Positions 46,741-56,605 of a stretch of 64,000 bases of DNA are shown piece after piece (within the stretch, counting starts at the first letter, position 1; the number at the start of each line of letters is the position of its first letter). The stretch is from positions 23,658-87,657 of the forward strand of contig CANRLX010000004.1 in assembly GCA_947631615.1 (NCBI GenBank), given 5' to 3'. The notes beneath the pieces are model-generated. The model made no database searches. It saw only the letters and a list, made by a program, of their open reading frames with translations, and was not told the DNA's origin. Source of the stretch: an uncultured Acetatifactor sp. (lineage in GTDB: Bacteria; Bacillota; Clostridia; Lachnospirales; Lachnospiraceae). A program made the position numbers and the translations under genes.

Positions 46741-48792
46741 TTAGATCTCATTGTTTTCCAGCATACTGTCGATCGTGTGCTTGAGCACGCCAATGGCCTC
46801 CGCAATGCCGGTTCCCTCCATCTGACATGCCGCCGTGTTCAGATGGCCGCCTCCACCCATGCGCTCCATGATGATCTGCACGTTGACCTCGTCTATGGAT
46901 CGGGCGCTGACATAAATCTTGCCCTGATAATCGGTCAGCACAAAGCTGGCCTTGATCCCGCGGATGTTCAGCAGCTCGTTTGCCGCCTGCGCGCCTATAA
47001 TGGTGGGACTTGGCAGATCGTCCGCCGTACACACGGAGATGGCAAAATACTGCCTGTAAATCTCCGCCTGGCTCACGGCATCCGCCTTGGCCTTGTACTC
47101 CAGCGCGTCCTCGCGGAACAGCTTCCTCACGCGCGTCACGTCCGCTCCGTTTCTCCGCAGAAATGCCGCCGCCTCAAAGGTCCTGACGCCTGTCTTGGTC
47201 ATAAAGTTGTTCGTGTCGATCATGATGCCGGAGTACATGCAGTCCGCTTCCTCGGGCCGTATCTTAATGTTTTCGTAGGTGTACTGCAGAATCTCCGAAA
47301 CCATCTCGCACGCGGAGGAGGCATACGGCTCCACATAGGAGAGCGTCGCATTCTCGATGGTCTCCGTCCCCTGCCTGTGGTGATCCAGGACCACCACGGA
47401 TTTGCAGAAGCGCAATAGATCCGGACATTCTGTAATGGACGGCTTGTTCACGTCCACCACCACCAGCACGGAATTGTTTCCCGCCAGCTCGATGGCCCGC
47501 TGGCTGTCAATGATCATGTCCTCCTCGTACTCGGGATTGTTCCGGAAAAGCTCCACGATCGGCTGAATACCGTTCGGGACCTCGCTCAGAACGATATTGC
47601 TCTTCCGCCCCAGGGTCTGGGCGATCCGGTAGATCCCCACCGCAGCGCCAAAGCTGTCCACATCCGGCATCCGGTGTCCCATGACCAAAACCCTGTCCTT
47701 GCCGGTAATGATCTCGCGGAGGGCATGTGCCTTGACGCGGGCCTTGACGCGGGTGTTTTTCTCCACCTGCTGGCTCTTGCCTCCGTAATAGGTGATGCTG
47801 TCGGGCGTCTTGATGACCGCCTGGTCGCCGCCGCGCCCCAATGCAAGGTCGATGGCGTTGCGGGAAAACTCATAATTCTGCGCATAGGTCAGCCCGTCCA
47901 GGCCGATGCCCATGCTGATGGTCACGGCCATCTCGTTGCCGATGTTGACCGTCTTGACCTCCTCCAGCAGGTCGAAGCGGGTCTCCTGGAGGGAGGCGAT
48001 CGCTTTCTTCCGCAGGATCACCAGGTATTTATCCTTCTCCATCTTTTTGCAGATGCCGTCCAGCGCGGAAATGTATTTGTTGACCTTCCTGTCGATCAGC
48101 GCGATCAACAGGGAGCGCCGCACCTCCTCCACACTGTCCAGCGCCTCGTCGTAGTTGTCCAGATAGATCATGCCCACCGCAAGGCTCTGGTCGTCCACCT
48201 CCTGCAAGGCAATGTGCAGAGCGGTCTCATCGAAAAGATACATCGCGATCAGGTAGCCGTCATAGCCATCCGCCTCGATCATATCGCTGTGTTCCGCCAT
48301 TTCCCGCAAAGAGATCCTGCGGAATTTCGCCACATACTCACAGCCGTCGTACTCCAGCTCGTACTGCGCTTCCTCCACGCCGGAGTCGTCGGGCAGCCTG
48401 TCCCTTGTGATCGTAGGGAAAAGCGCCGTGATGGACTTGTTGAACCCCTTGGGCTGGTCCACCGCCACCTCAAAGGCGATATTCGTCCAGATCACCTTCC
48501 CCCCGTCGTCCAGCAGGGCATAGGGGATATCCAGGTCGCGGAGAAGCTTTCGCTGGATCTGGCCGTACTCCGTGGCAAAGCTGATCAGCTCATTCATAAT
48601 GACCGGCTTATTGTAAAAGTAGCGGGTCAGCGTAACGGCAAAGTAGACCACGGTAAAACAGTTGAGCAGGATGCCGGCGCGGTAATCGATCAGATAGACC
48701 GCGGCATTCACTGCACAGAGCAAAAAGCCCAGATATATGCTGAACTGGATATAGGTCTTTATTCTTCCTTTTAATTTGATGCGATTCTTCAT
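46741..48792 (-). CDS. gdpP: Cyclic-di-AMP phosphodiesterase GdpP
   Basis: This 683-residue membrane protein degrades c-di-AMP and so tunes potassium and wall homeostasis. Two N-terminal transmembrane segments (about 15-55) are followed by a PAS domain (about 70-170), a degenerate GGDEF domain (about 175-310), and DHH/DHHA1 catalytic domains with GHRMPDVDSFGA, VVLDHH (near 468) and GGGGHLNTAACQ (near 647). The ATG at 48792 has GAGGTG six bases upstream; a longer GTG frame is less likely. It leads the gdpP-rplI-dnaB operon. Confidence 0.95.
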   Translation of the reverse strand: MKNRIKLKGRIKTYIQFSIYLGFLLCAVNAAVYLIDYRAGILLNCFTVVYFAVTLTRYFYNKPVIMNELISFATEYGQIQRKLLRDLDIPYALLDDGGKVIWTNIAFEVAVDQPKGFNKSITALFPTITRDRLPDDSGVEEAQYELEYDGCEYVAKFRRISLREMAEHSDMIEADGYDGYLIAMYLFDETALHIALQEVDDQSLAVGMIYLDNYDEALDSVEEVRRSLLIALIDRKVNKYISALDGICKKMEKDKYLVILRKKAIASLQETRFDLLEEVKTVNIGNEMAVTISMGIGLDGLTYAQNYEFSRNAIDLALGRGGDQAVIKTPDSITYYGGKSQQVEKNTRVKARVKAHALREIITGKDRVLVMGHRMPDVDSFGAAVGIYRIAQTLGRKSNIVLSEVPNGIQPIVELFRNNPEYEEDMIIDSQRAIELAGNNSVLVVVDVNKPSITECPDLLRFCKSVVVLDHHRQGTETIENATLSYVEPYASSACEMVSEILQYTYENIKIRPEEADCMYSGIMIDTNNFMTKTGVRTFEAAAFLRRNGADVTRVRKLFREDALEYKAKADAVSQAEIYRQYFAISVCTADDLPSPTIIGAQAANELLNIRGIKASFVLTDYQGKIYVSARSIDEVNVQIIMERMGGGGHLNTAACQMEGTGIAEAIGVLKHTIDSMLENNEI

Positions 48793-48911
48793 GCAGGGCA
48801 CCTCTTCAGGCAGATGAACAGTCCTTAATGGATATTATATCAAATATTTACACACTATGCTACAATTTAATTTGTCTTTTTCTGTCGGATGCCCTGATTT
48901 TTTCCGTCTAT

Positions 48912-48944
48912 AAGAAAAGAGCGGCAGATTTTTCGCTGCCGCTC
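48912..48944 (-). terminator. Terminator of the rpsF-ssb-rpsR operon
   Basis: GAGCGGCAG and CTGCCGCTC pair around an 8-base loop, followed by TTTTCTT on the minus strand. It lies 28 bases after the rpsR stop. Confidence 0.9.
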
Positions 48945-48971
48945 CTGGTCATTTCCGTGCAATCCCGCTGT

Positions 48972-49235
48972 TTAATCCTGTACATAGGGCATAAGGGAAA
49001 GGTGACGCGCTCTCTTGATCGCAACCGTCAACGCTCTCTGATGCTTCGCACAGTTACCGGTGATACGGCGGGGAAGGATCTTGCCTCTCTCGGACACATA
49101 TCTCTTCAGCTTGTTGGTGTCCTTGTAATCGATCACATTATCCTTGCCGCAGAACACGCAGACTTTCTTTCTTCTGCGCATACCGCCTTTTCTTCTTGCG
49201 GGAGAATCCGGTTTCTCTGCCTTGTTAAAAGCCAT
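48972..49235 (-). CDS. rpsR: 30S ribosomal protein S18
   Basis: This 87-residue protein shows [20 protein letters not shown] and the C-terminal family signature [20 protein letters not shown]. The cysteines of VCVFC and the NCAKHQ segment suggest the zinc-binding (C+) version of S18. GGAGG lies upstream. It is the last gene of rpsF-ssb-rpsR. Confidence 0.97.
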   Translation of the reverse strand: MAFNKAEKPDSPARRKGGMRRRKKVCVFCGKDNVIDYKDTNKLKRYVSERGKILPRRITGNCAKHQRALTVAIKRARHLSLMPYVQD

Positions 49236-49262
49236 GTCAATACCTCCTATCGGAATCCAAAC

Positions 49263-49718
49263 TTAGTTAAACGGTAATTCTTCGTCAATGCCATCCGGGA
49301 TGTTCATAAAGCCGTCGCCTGCGCCGGCAGGTGCGGGTGCGCTGCTGCTGCCGCCGTTATAACCGCCATTGTAGCTGTTATCTCCGCCGCCGGAGGCATT
49401 TTTGCTCTCCGCAAACTCGATCTCGTCCACCATCACGCGCACACTGTAGACCATCTGGCCTTCCTTGTTGGTGTAGTTGTCATTCTGGACTCTGCCGCTC
49501 AGAACGATCTTCACGCCCTTGTGCAGATACCGCTCGATAAACTCAGCCTGTCTGCCAAACGCGGTGCAGTTGAAGAAATCCGCGTCGGGCTCGCCCTCGC
49601 GCTTGAATCTTCTGTCCACCGCAATCGAAAAACGTGCGACTGCGGTCTGGCTTGCGCCCTGGGAATATCTCACCTCAGGATCCCTTGTTAAACGTCCCAT
49701 AAGAATTACTTTATTCAT
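49263..49718 (-). CDS. ssb: Single-stranded DNA-binding protein
   Basis: This 151-residue protein has an OB-fold (residues 1-105) starting MNKVILMGRLTRDPEVRYSQ, a Gly-, Asn- and Ser-rich linker (about 108-138) and an acidic tail ending EELPFN, which binds partner replication and repair proteins. It lies between rpsF (19-base gap) and rpsR, the usual arrangement. The start follows AAGGAAC. Nothing unusual was seen. Confidence 0.97.
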   Translation of the reverse strand: MNKVILMGRLTRDPEVRYSQGASQTAVARFSIAVDRRFKREGEPDADFFNCTAFGRQAEFIERYLHKGVKIVLSGRVQNDNYTNKEGQMVYSVRVMVDEIEFAESKNASGGGDNSYNGGYNGGSSSAPAPAGAGDGFMNIPDGIDEELPFN

Positions 49719-49737
49719 AGTTCCTTCTCGCTTTCTT

Positions 49738-50028
49738 TTATGCCTCGTCCTGTCTAACGCATAAGTATCTGATCACATTGTCCATAATGCGGATACGGCT
49801 CTCGATCTCAGCGGGAGCAGTGCTCTCAGCCTCAAAACGGATAAAGTAGTAGAAAGCTTCCTTCATTTTCTGGATCTCGTAGGCAAGCTTCTTCTTGCCC
49901 CAGTCGTCCACTTCCGTGATGGTTCCACCGAATCTTTCGACAAGAGCCTTGCACTTGTCAACGACAGCCGCTCTCTCTTCATCTTCGATCTTAGCGCTGA
50001 CAACAACGGCTAACTCATACTTGTTCAT
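49738..50028 (-). CDS. rpsF: 30S ribosomal protein S6
   Basis: This 96-residue protein has the S6 signature MNKYELAVVVSAKIEDEERA and WGKKKLAYEIQKMKEAFYYF. GGAGG precedes the ATG, and a sigma-A promoter lies about 75 bases upstream. As first gene of rpsF-ssb-rpsR its leader could be autoregulated by S6-S18; I did not find a clear binding hairpin. Confidence 0.97.
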   Translation of the reverse strand: MNKYELAVVVSAKIEDEERAAVVDKCKALVERFGGTITEVDDWGKKKLAYEIQKMKEAFYYFIRFEAESTAPAEIESRIRIMDNVIRYLCVRQDEA

Positions 50029-50100
50029 GCTTTGTTACCTCCTTTTGGTCTCTGGCCCACATTCTCTGTGAGCAAGGAATTTGATATATCACAAATTGAA

Positions 50101-50129
50101 ATGATACCATATCTCAGTCATAAAATCAA
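50101..50129 (-). promoter_or_regulatory. Promoter of rpsF-ssb-rpsR
   Basis: Minus strand TTGATT (50129-50124), 17 bases, TATCAT (50106-50101) with extended TGG. The rest of 50029-50354 holds only this and the glgC promoter region. Confidence 0.7.
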
Positions 50130-50273
50130 CAGCTTAATCATATTTTTTAGAAGGAATTTCCACTTCGTTTCCGCCTCCGCCGTAGTACAATAAAGTAGTA
50201 AAATAAAACAGGGAGTATTTTGAGACATTCGAGAATTTTTTACTATAAGTTGCACGATCTTCTCTTTTTACCC

Positions 50274-50302
50274 TTGTTAATTTTAACAAAATATGGTAGT
50301 AT
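50274..50302 (+). promoter_or_regulatory. Promoter of the second glgC-glgD pair with an overlapping palindrome
   Basis: TTGTTA (50274-50279), 17 bases, TAGTAT (50297-50302) with extended TGG. TTGTTAA and TTAACAA form a palindrome at 50274-50289 that covers the -35, a possible operator. Confidence 0.6.
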
Positions 50303-50354
50303 ATAGAAAATAAAAATATACATTATACACTAAATCAAAAAAAGGAGAAACGAT

Positions 50355-51563
50355 ATGGCAAAAGAGATGATCGCAATGATTTTAGCCGGTGGACAGGGCT
50401 CCAGATTGTACGCCCTGACACAAAACCTGGCTAAACCCGCAGTTCCTTTTGGCGGGAAGTATCGTATTATTGATTTCCCCCTTTCAAACTGCGTAAATTC
50501 CGGCATCGATACCGTCGGCATCCTGACGCAGTATCAGCCGCTTGTACTGAACGAGTATATTGGAAACGGACAGCCCTGGGATCTTGACCGCCTGTACGGC
50601 GGCGTACATGTGCTGCCCCCCTATCAGCAGGCCACCGGCTCCGACTGGTATAAGGGCACGGCAAATGCAATTTACCAGAATCTTTCCTTTATCAACCGCT
50701 ACGATCCGCAGTATGTCATCATCCTGTCCGGCGACCAGATCTGCAAGCAGGACTACAACGATTTCCTGCAGTTCCACAAGGAAAAGGGCGCTGAGTTTAG
50801 TGTTGCCGTTATGGAGGTGCCCTGGGAGGAGGCTTCCCGCTTCGGCCTGATGGTAGCCGACGAAAACGACCGGATCACGGAGTTCCAGGAGAAGCCCAAG
50901 GAGCCCAAGTCCAATCTCGCCTCCATGGGCATCTACATCTTTAACCGCGATGTGCTGGAGAAGTATCTGCGTGAGGACGAGGCCAATCCCAATTCCTCCA
51001 ACGACTTCGGAAACGATATCATCCCCAGCCTGCTCCGCGACAACCGCAAGATGTACGCCTATCACTTCAATGGCTACTGGAAGGATGTGGGAACGATCCC
51101 CTCTCTCTGGGAAGCCAATATGGAGATCATGGATCCGGAAAACAGCGGTATCAATCTGTTCGATGAAGACTGGAAAATCTACAGCCGCAACAGCGGTCTG
51201 ACAGGACATAAGATCGGTTCCAACGCCGTGGTTGAAAATGCAATGATCACCGACGGCTGCCGTATCGAAGGCACGGTAAAACATTCTATCCTCTTTGCCG
51301 GAGTACAGGTGGAGGAGGGCGCAGTGGTGGAGGATGCCGTCGTCATGGGCAACTCCGTGATCAAGGCGGGCGCTAAGGTCAGCCACTGTATCGTCGCAGA
51401 AAATGCCAGCATTGGTCAGAATGCCGTCGTGGGCGCAATGCCCGGAAACGGCGAGGAGGGCGTTGCCACCATCGGCCCCGGCGTACAGGTCGGCGACCGC
51501 GCTCAGATCGGCCCTAAGGCTATGGTAAATAACAACGTAAAGGATGGTGAATCGCAATGGTAA
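50355..51563 (+). CDS. glgC: Glucose-1-phosphate adenylyltransferase GlgC (second pair)
   Basis: This 402-residue protein has the GlgC motifs [34 protein letters not shown] and ITEFQEKP, and a C-terminal beta-helix. The catalytic segment reads [11 protein letters not shown] where the first copy has [11 protein letters not shown]: the catalytic Asp stays but His becomes Gln and Tyr becomes Cys. It may be an active enzyme with altered regulation. AAAGGAG precedes the ATG. It overlaps the second glgD by seven bases. Codon use suggests high expression. Together with the first pair, this window has two complete glgCD operons on opposite strands. Confidence 0.92.
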   Translation: MAKEMIAMILAGGQGSRLYALTQNLAKPAVPFGGKYRIIDFPLSNCVNSGIDTVGILTQYQPLVLNEYIGNGQPWDLDRLYGGVHVLPPYQQATGSDWYKGTANAIYQNLSFINRYDPQYVIILSGDQICKQDYNDFLQFHKEKGAEFSVAVMEVPWEEASRFGLMVADENDRITEFQEKPKEPKSNLASMGIYIFNRDVLEKYLREDEANPNSSNDFGNDIIPSLLRDNRKMYAYHFNGYWKDVGTIPSLWEANMEIMDPENSGINLFDEDWKIYSRNSGLTGHKIGSNAVVENAMITDGCRIEGTVKHSILFAGVQVEEGAVVEDAVVMGNSVIKAGAKVSHCIVAENASIGQNAVVGAMPGNGEEGVATIGPGVQVGDRAQIGPKAMVNNNVKDGESQW

Positions 51564-52702
51564 ATTCTACGCAGCAAGCATTAGCTATTATCTTCCCCAA
51601 CAGCTATGACAACGAGGTGCCCTCTCTGGTCAACGAACGCCTGATGGCATCCATCCCTTTCGCAAGCCGTTACCGCCTGATCGATTTTTTGCTCTCCAGT
51701 CTGGTTGACTGCGGAGTCGACAATATTTCCGTGATCGTCCGCAAAAATTACCACTCCCTGATCCGTCACCTGGGCAACGGCCGCACATGGGACCTGGCGC
51801 GCAAGAACGGCGGCCTGAATATCGTTCCTCCCTTTGCGGAGAAGACAGTCAAGGTCTATAACGGGCGCGTGGAGGCGCTTGCCAGTATCTTGGAATTTTT
51901 GAAGGTACAGAAAGAAAAGTACGTGATCATCTCTGACACTAACATTGTGGCAAGCTTTGACTTTAACGCATTGATCGACGCCCATATCGAAAGCGGCGCC
52001 GATGTGACGATCGCTTATAAGGAGGAGCCCATCCCTTACGGCTTTATGAACCTTCAGCCCACCGCGACCACAGATCTTTATTATACCCTGACTTTGGACA
52101 ACGGTCGGGTGACAGAGCTCCAGACCAACCCCAAGGACTTCGGTCCCCAGAATCTCTCCATGAACATCTATCTGATCGAGAGAGAGCTGTTGATCAAGGA
52201 GATCACCAAGGCCTACACCAGTGGTTATGTTTATTTTGAGCGCGACATCCTGTCTCCTCAGCTGAACACGCTGAATGTCCAGGGCTACAAGTACGAGGGC
52301 TACACCTCCCGAATCACCGACATGGTAAGCTATTTCACAGAGAATATGAGACTTCTGGACAACGACAACCTGGACGCTCTCTTCGGGCGCGCTCCTATCT
52401 ACACCAAGGTTCGTGACGACAACCCTACCCGTTATATCGGCAAGGCCAAGGTCAAGAATGCTATGGTGGCTGACGGCTGCGTGATCGAAGGCGAGGTGGA
52501 AAACTGCATCCTCTTCCGCGGCGTCAAGATCGGAAAGGGCGCCGTGGTTCGCAACAGCATTATCATGGAAGATACCACCATCATGGGAAATGCGGATGTG
52601 GATTATGTCATCACAGACAAGGAAGTCACCATCAGCTCCGGCAAGGAGTTAAAGGGCAACGCCTCCTTCCCTGTGTTCGTACCGGCATACAAGTCCATTT
52701 AA
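51557..52702 (+). CDS. glgD: Glucose-1-phosphate adenylyltransferase subunit GlgD (second pair)
   Basis: This 381-residue GlgD subunit starts [20 protein letters not shown]; the nucleotide loop GGxGxRL is gone and the catalytic segment reads [12 protein letters not shown], without the GD pair. It is thus more degenerate than the first GlgD (which keeps [11 protein letters not shown]). Hexapeptide beta-helix repeats ([20 protein letters not shown]) fill the C-terminus. It should be a non-catalytic partner that modulates the GlgC encoded just upstream (seven-base overlap). A strong terminator lies 13 bases after the stop. Confidence 0.92.
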   Translation: MVNSTQQALAIIFPNSYDNEVPSLVNERLMASIPFASRYRLIDFLLSSLVDCGVDNISVIVRKNYHSLIRHLGNGRTWDLARKNGGLNIVPPFAEKTVKVYNGRVEALASILEFLKVQKEKYVIISDTNIVASFDFNALIDAHIESGADVTIAYKEEPIPYGFMNLQPTATTDLYYTLTLDNGRVTELQTNPKDFGPQNLSMNIYLIERELLIKEITKAYTSGYVYFERDILSPQLNTLNVQGYKYEGYTSRITDMVSYFTENMRLLDNDNLDALFGRAPIYTKVRDDNPTRYIGKAKVKNAMVADGCVIEGEVENCILFRGVKIGKGAVVRNSIIMEDTTIMGNADVDYVITDKEVTISSGKELKGNASFPVFVPAYKSI

Positions 52703-52715
52703 AAGAATCGACAAA

Positions 52716-52744
52716 GAAGGCGGTCGCAATGACCGCCTTTTTCT
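52716..52744 (+). terminator. Terminator of the second glgC-glgD operon
   Basis: GGCGGTC and GACCGCC pair around GCAAT, followed by TTTTTCTT. Confidence 0.92.
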
Positions 52745-52778
52745 TGTCCAAATCCATATCTGCCCGTGTCCCCGCGCC

Positions 52779-52964
52779 TCACTCCTCCGGCACGCGAATT
52801 TCCTTCACACTCTTCTCCAGCAGCCTGCGGGCGATCATGATCTGATGTCCGCAGCCCTTACATTTCAGCCGGAAATCGGCTCCCTCACGCAGTACCTCCC
52901 ACTCTCTGCTGCCACAGGGATGCTGCTTTTTTAATTTTAAAATATCCCCTACATGAATCTCCAT
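52779..52964 (-). CDS. DUF951 family protein
   Basis: This 61-residue protein starts MEIHVGDILKLKKQHPCGSR and has the DUF951 pattern HPCG, then LKCKGCGHQIMIARRLLEK. The three cysteines and His in HPCG and CKGCGH could bind zinc. Function is unknown; the family is widespread in Firmicutes as a small stand-alone protein. It overlaps no gene, and follows the YdcF-like gene by 18 bases on the same strand, so cotranscription is likely. A ribosome site GAGGAAAAG lies upstream. Confidence 0.9.
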   Translation of the reverse strand: MEIHVGDILKLKKQHPCGSREWEVLREGADFRLKCKGCGHQIMIARRLLEKSVKEIRVPEE

Positions 52965-52982
52965 CGTATTCCTCTTTTCCTC

Positions 52983-53816
52983 TCACATATTTCCCACTGC
53001 CGCATCCTTGATCACGCCCAAAAATTCCCGCAAAAGATTGTTGGGGAGCATGGGCAGAAAGGAGCCGGCCGCCAATCCCTCAAGATGGGCATATCCTTGC
53101 TTTCGGGCGATGCCGCAGGCGCGAAAAACGTGAAAATCATTGGTCACCAGGACCACCCTGTCATTCTCCCGATCCAACAGCGCGCCGCTGTTGATCAGGT
53201 TCGTATAGGTATTTGTGGAGGCATCCTCCGTTAAAATGCGCTCCTTTGGTATTCCCGCACTCACCAGGTAGCCTTCCATGCCCTCCGCTTCACTGATCGG
53301 CTCATTGCTGCCCCGGCCTCCCGACACGATCACGATGGTGTCGGGGTTCTCCCTTAGATACGCCAGCGCCGCATCCAGCCTTTTCTGCAGGATATAGCTC
53401 GGCCCGTCGGCCTTCCACTGGGCGCCCAGAATAATGCAATAGTCCGCCCCTTCCGCGGGATACGCGTCAAACTCCCTCAGTATCATAGCCTCCACCACTG
53501 CAAAGGCCGCCAGGCCAACGATCCACAGTACAAGCACGGTTTTTTTGACCCATCGGGGGATCCTGGCCATCCGCTCCCCGCTTGCAGACAAAAACGAGAG
53601 CAGGCCACAGACTGCGGCGATCGCTCCCCAGATCAGGAAAAAGAACGTCCCAAACCCCAAAAAAAGACCGATCACAAGGCAGTACAAAAGGCATAAAAGC
53701 CCCACAACACCCCATATAACCGCTCCGATCGGCCGCCTTTTGACCAGGCCGCGGCGGTCCAGTTGAATTATTTTTTTACTTTTCCCCGCCGGTATCAACT
53801 GTTCTTTTTTACGCAT
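52983..53816 (-). CDS. YdcF/ElyC-like DUF218 membrane protein
   Basis: This 277-residue protein has three hydrophobic segments in the first 120 residues and a C-terminal DUF218 domain (about 115-260) with ADYCIILGAQWKADGPSYIL, VSGGRGSNEPISEAEGM and TNDFHVFRACGIARKQGY. DUF218 proteins such as ElyC influence envelope biogenesis, and YdcF binds SAM; the role here is unknown. A longer frame exists upstream. The ATG at 53816 has only a weak GAAGAAGCGGA region before it. It is divergent from the sirtuin gene. Confidence 0.85.
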   Translation of the reverse strand: MRKKEQLIPAGKSKKIIQLDRRGLVKRRPIGAVIWGVVGLLCLLYCLVIGLFLGFGTFFFLIWGAIAAVCGLLSFLSASGERMARIPRWVKKTVLVLWIVGLAAFAVVEAMILREFDAYPAEGADYCIILGAQWKADGPSYILQKRLDAALAYLRENPDTIVIVSGGRGSNEPISEAEGMEGYLVSAGIPKERILTEDASTNTYTNLINSGALLDRENDRVVLVTNDFHVFRACGIARKQGYAHLEGLAAGSFLPMLPNNLLREFLGVIKDAAVGNM

Positions 53817-54023
53817 TCCGCTTCTTCTCTCATCGTGACAACCATTGACTGTATTCTTATTTTGCCACATTCCGGTTTCGTCCGTCAATAGCGTAAGGCC
53901 CTTGTTTTCTTAAGTTTTTCTTATCTTTTTTCTCACGGTTTTTTACAGCTTTTTCTTTTGCCAATCTTCGGTTTATGATATACTGGAAAAAAGACCTGTC
54001 AACAAAAAACGGAGGTATCCCCT

Positions 54024-54755
54024 ATGGAAGTGAAAGAAGCGATCACGGAGTTAAACCAAATCATCCATACCTATGACAATATTGTCTTTTTTGGGGGCGC
54101 CGGCGTCTCCACGGAAAGCGGCATACCGGATTTCCGCAGTGTGGACGGCCTCTACCACCAACAGTATGATTATCCTCCCGAAACCATTTTGAGCCACAGC
54201 TTTTACCGTTCCAAACCGGAGGAATTTTACCGCTTCTACCGCAACAAAATGCTGTTTCCGGACGCCAAGCCCAACGCGGCCCACCGGAAGCTGGCGGAGC
54301 TGGAAAAAGCCGGCAAGCTGCGCGCGGTCATCACGCAAAACATCGACGGTCTGCACCAGGCGGCCGGAAGCCAGGTGGTGTTGGAGCTGCACGGCTCCGT
54401 GCTGCGCAATTACTGCGAAAGATGCGGCCATTTTCACGATATCCGCTACATCCTGGACAGCAGCGGCGTTCCCAAGTGCGAGGAGTGCGGCGGCCCCGTA
54501 AAGCCCGATGTGGTTCTCTATGAAGAGGGACTGGATCAAAAGACCCTGAACGCCGCCGTAAATTATATCCGCAACGCCCAGGTGCTGATCATCGGCGGAA
54601 CCTCCCTCGCTGTCTATCCGGCCGCAGGACTGATAGACTATTTCCAGGGAGACAAGGTCGTGGTGATCAATAAGTCTGCGACACCGAGGGACCGCTATGC
54701 CGACCTACTGATACAGGCTCCTATCGGGGAGGTTTTCTCTTCCATAGAGCTGTGA
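54024..54755 (+). CDS. cobB: Sir2-family NAD-dependent protein deacylase
   Basis: This 243-residue sirtuin removes acyl groups from lysines using NAD. The NAD site [16 protein letters not shown] (24-39), TQNIDGLH (104-111), catalytic His123 (ELHGS) and zinc cysteines 131, 134, 152 and 155 (CERC and CEEC) are all present. The Y-R pair in [10 protein letters not shown] may indicate longer acyl chains, but this is not certain. AACGGAGG precedes the ATG. It is only 39 bases upstream of a GH43 gene and is likely to be cotranscribed with it, which is an unusual partner. Confidence 0.93.
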   Translation: MEVKEAITELNQIIHTYDNIVFFGGAGVSTESGIPDFRSVDGLYHQQYDYPPETILSHSFYRSKPEEFYRFYRNKMLFPDAKPNAAHRKLAELEKAGKLRAVITQNIDGLHQAAGSQVVLELHGSVLRNYCERCGHFHDIRYILDSSGVPKCEECGGPVKPDVVLYEEGLDQKTLNAAVNYIRNAQVLIIGGTSLAVYPAAGLIDYFQGDKVVVINKSATPRDRYADLLIQAPIGEVFSSIEL

Positions 54756-54794
54756 CAAAGAGGCTGTCAAATACTATTTTACGGAGGGATCGCT

Positions 54795-56480
54795 ATGTTG
54801 AGAAAAGCGGATCTAGGAAATGGCAATTATCAAAATCCTATTATTTACGGAGACTATTCCGACCCTGACGCGATTCGGGTGGGGGACGATTACTACATGA
54901 TATCGTCGAGCTTCTGCAATGCGCCTGCCATACCCATCTTACATTCAAGGGATCTGGTAAACTGGAAAGTCGTCAACTATGTCTGCAGAAACGTGCCGGA
55001 ATATCGGTATGTCAATCCCATGCACGGCAGCGGAGTCTGGGCCCCCGCAATTCGGTTCCATGAAAATGAGTACTATGTGTATTTCCCCATGCCCGATGAG
55101 GGGGTCTATGTGAGCAAGGCCAGGGATCCCCGGGGAGAATGGACTAAGCCGGTGAACATCATGCCCGAGTACGGCGTTATCGATCCCTGTCCCTTCTGGG
55201 ATGACGACGGCAGAGCCTACCTCGCGACCGCTGTGTCCGGCGCGCGCGTGGGCTACAAAAGCGTGCTGAAGCTGGCGGAAATGTCGCCTGACGGCATGAA
55301 TATCCTGTCCGAGTCCAAAATCATTTACGACGGAAGAAACACCGAAAACGAGACCATTGAAGGGCCTAAGGTATATAAGAGAAACGGCTGGTATTACATC
55401 TTCTCTCCTGCGGGCGGCGTCAAGTGCGGCTTTCAGGTGGTGCTGCGCTCCCGCGATCTCTACGGCCCCTACGAGAGCCGCGTTGTCATGAGACAGGGCA
55501 GCTCTCCGGTGAACGGCCCGCATCAGGGCGCCTGGGTCGACACGGTGACGGGAGAGGATTGGTTTCTCCATTTCCAGGATGTCTACGCCGGCGGCAGAAT
55601 CGTGCATTTACAGCCTATGTGCTGGGAGGAGGACTGGCCTGTCATCGGCAAAAGGTGCGAGGGCGAAACCTACGGCGAGCCGGTTATGACCTACCGCAAG
55701 CCCCATGTGTCGCAGAGCGCCCTGGACAATATGAGCGGGATCCCCTGCGAACCGGATCACTCCGACGAGTTTGATTCCGATACGCTGGGACTGCAGTGGC
55801 AGTGGAACGCCAATTTCGAGGACGGATGGTTTGACACGGCGGCAAAGGAATCTCAGCTTTTGCTCCACGCGGTAAAGACCAACCGCCTCAGACAGCTTTC
55901 CGACTACAGAAATCTCCTGCTGCAGAAATGGCCGGCGCCGGAGTTTACCTGTGAGACAAGGATCAATATCCGCAATCTGGAAACCGACGATATGGCCGGT
56001 ATCGTTTCCATGGGCCAGACCTTCGGGGGCCTCGCGGTAAGAGTTCGGGAGGGCGCGGAAGGAGCCGCAAAATATGAGCTGGTAAAGATCACGGGCACAC
56101 AGGAATTTGATCACAATATGGCCTTCGCCGAGAGCTCCGAGGACACTGCCCCTCTTGACAGCGGCCTTCTCGAGACGGCAGATTTTACTATCGTGTTTCA
56201 CTACGAGGTGAAGATTCGAGAGTATCGGGATTATCTTGACCGTAAGGACTGGCAGGGAAACGAGATCTGGGTGCGGCACATTCCGCAGGAGGATATTGTT
56301 ATGTATCTGGAGATCGGCGGAAAGACCATTGCGGACAGCACGATCCGCCTGGACGCCAAGGCCGGACGCTGGGTCGGCGTAAAGAACGGCGTATTTTGCG
56401 TCCACAGGGGCAACGGCGGCAAAACCGGCTATGCCAGGGTGGATTATGTGAGATACCAAAACCATGCTTCCGAACAATAA
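54795..56480 (+). CDS. GH43 glycoside hydrolase (xylosidase/arabinofuranosidase-like)
   Basis: This 561-residue protein has no signal peptide, so it acts on oligosaccharides in the cytoplasm. A five-bladed propeller is suggested by NPIIYGDYSDPDAIRVGDDY with catalytic base Asp23, a second acid in YGVIDPCPFWDDDG near 130 and the catalytic Glu in TIEGPKVYKRN near 190. The C-terminal beta-sandwich (about 325-560, SDEFDSDTLGLQWQWNANFE onward) is typical of GH43 with DUF1349-like modules. Substrate is likely xylo- or arabino-oligosaccharide. No transporter or regulator of sugar use is nearby. ACGGAGGG precedes the ATG. Confidence 0.92.
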   Translation: MLRKADLGNGNYQNPIIYGDYSDPDAIRVGDDYYMISSSFCNAPAIPILHSRDLVNWKVVNYVCRNVPEYRYVNPMHGSGVWAPAIRFHENEYYVYFPMPDEGVYVSKARDPRGEWTKPVNIMPEYGVIDPCPFWDDDGRAYLATAVSGARVGYKSVLKLAEMSPDGMNILSESKIIYDGRNTENETIEGPKVYKRNGWYYIFSPAGGVKCGFQVVLRSRDLYGPYESRVVMRQGSSPVNGPHQGAWVDTVTGEDWFLHFQDVYAGGRIVHLQPMCWEEDWPVIGKRCEGETYGEPVMTYRKPHVSQSALDNMSGIPCEPDHSDEFDSDTLGLQWQWNANFEDGWFDTAAKESQLLLHAVKTNRLRQLSDYRNLLLQKWPAPEFTCETRINIRNLETDDMAGIVSMGQTFGGLAVRVREGAEGAAKYELVKITGTQEFDHNMAFAESSEDTAPLDSGLLETADFTIVFHYEVKIREYRDYLDRKDWQGNEIWVRHIPQEDIVMYLEIGGKTIADSTIRLDAKAGRWVGVKNGVFCVHRGNGGKTGYARVDYVRYQNHASEQ

Positions 56481-56497
56481 GGCGGTTACGGAATAGC

Positions 56498-56552
56498 AAA
56501 AAGGACATACCTTCGCGACTCCCACAGCGGGTATCGCAAGGTATGTCCTTTT
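56498..56552. terminator. Bidirectional terminator between GH43 and the chemoreceptor
   Basis: A 15-bp stem (AAAAGGACATACCTT with AAGGTATGTCCTTTT) encloses a smaller inner pairing. A run of TTGTTTCTTA and TTTGTTACATCTTA direct repeats follows to 56608. Confidence 0.88.
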
Positions 56553-56605
56553 GTTTCTTATTGTTTCTTATTGTTTGTTACATCTTAAGTCTTTTTTGTT
56601 ACATC

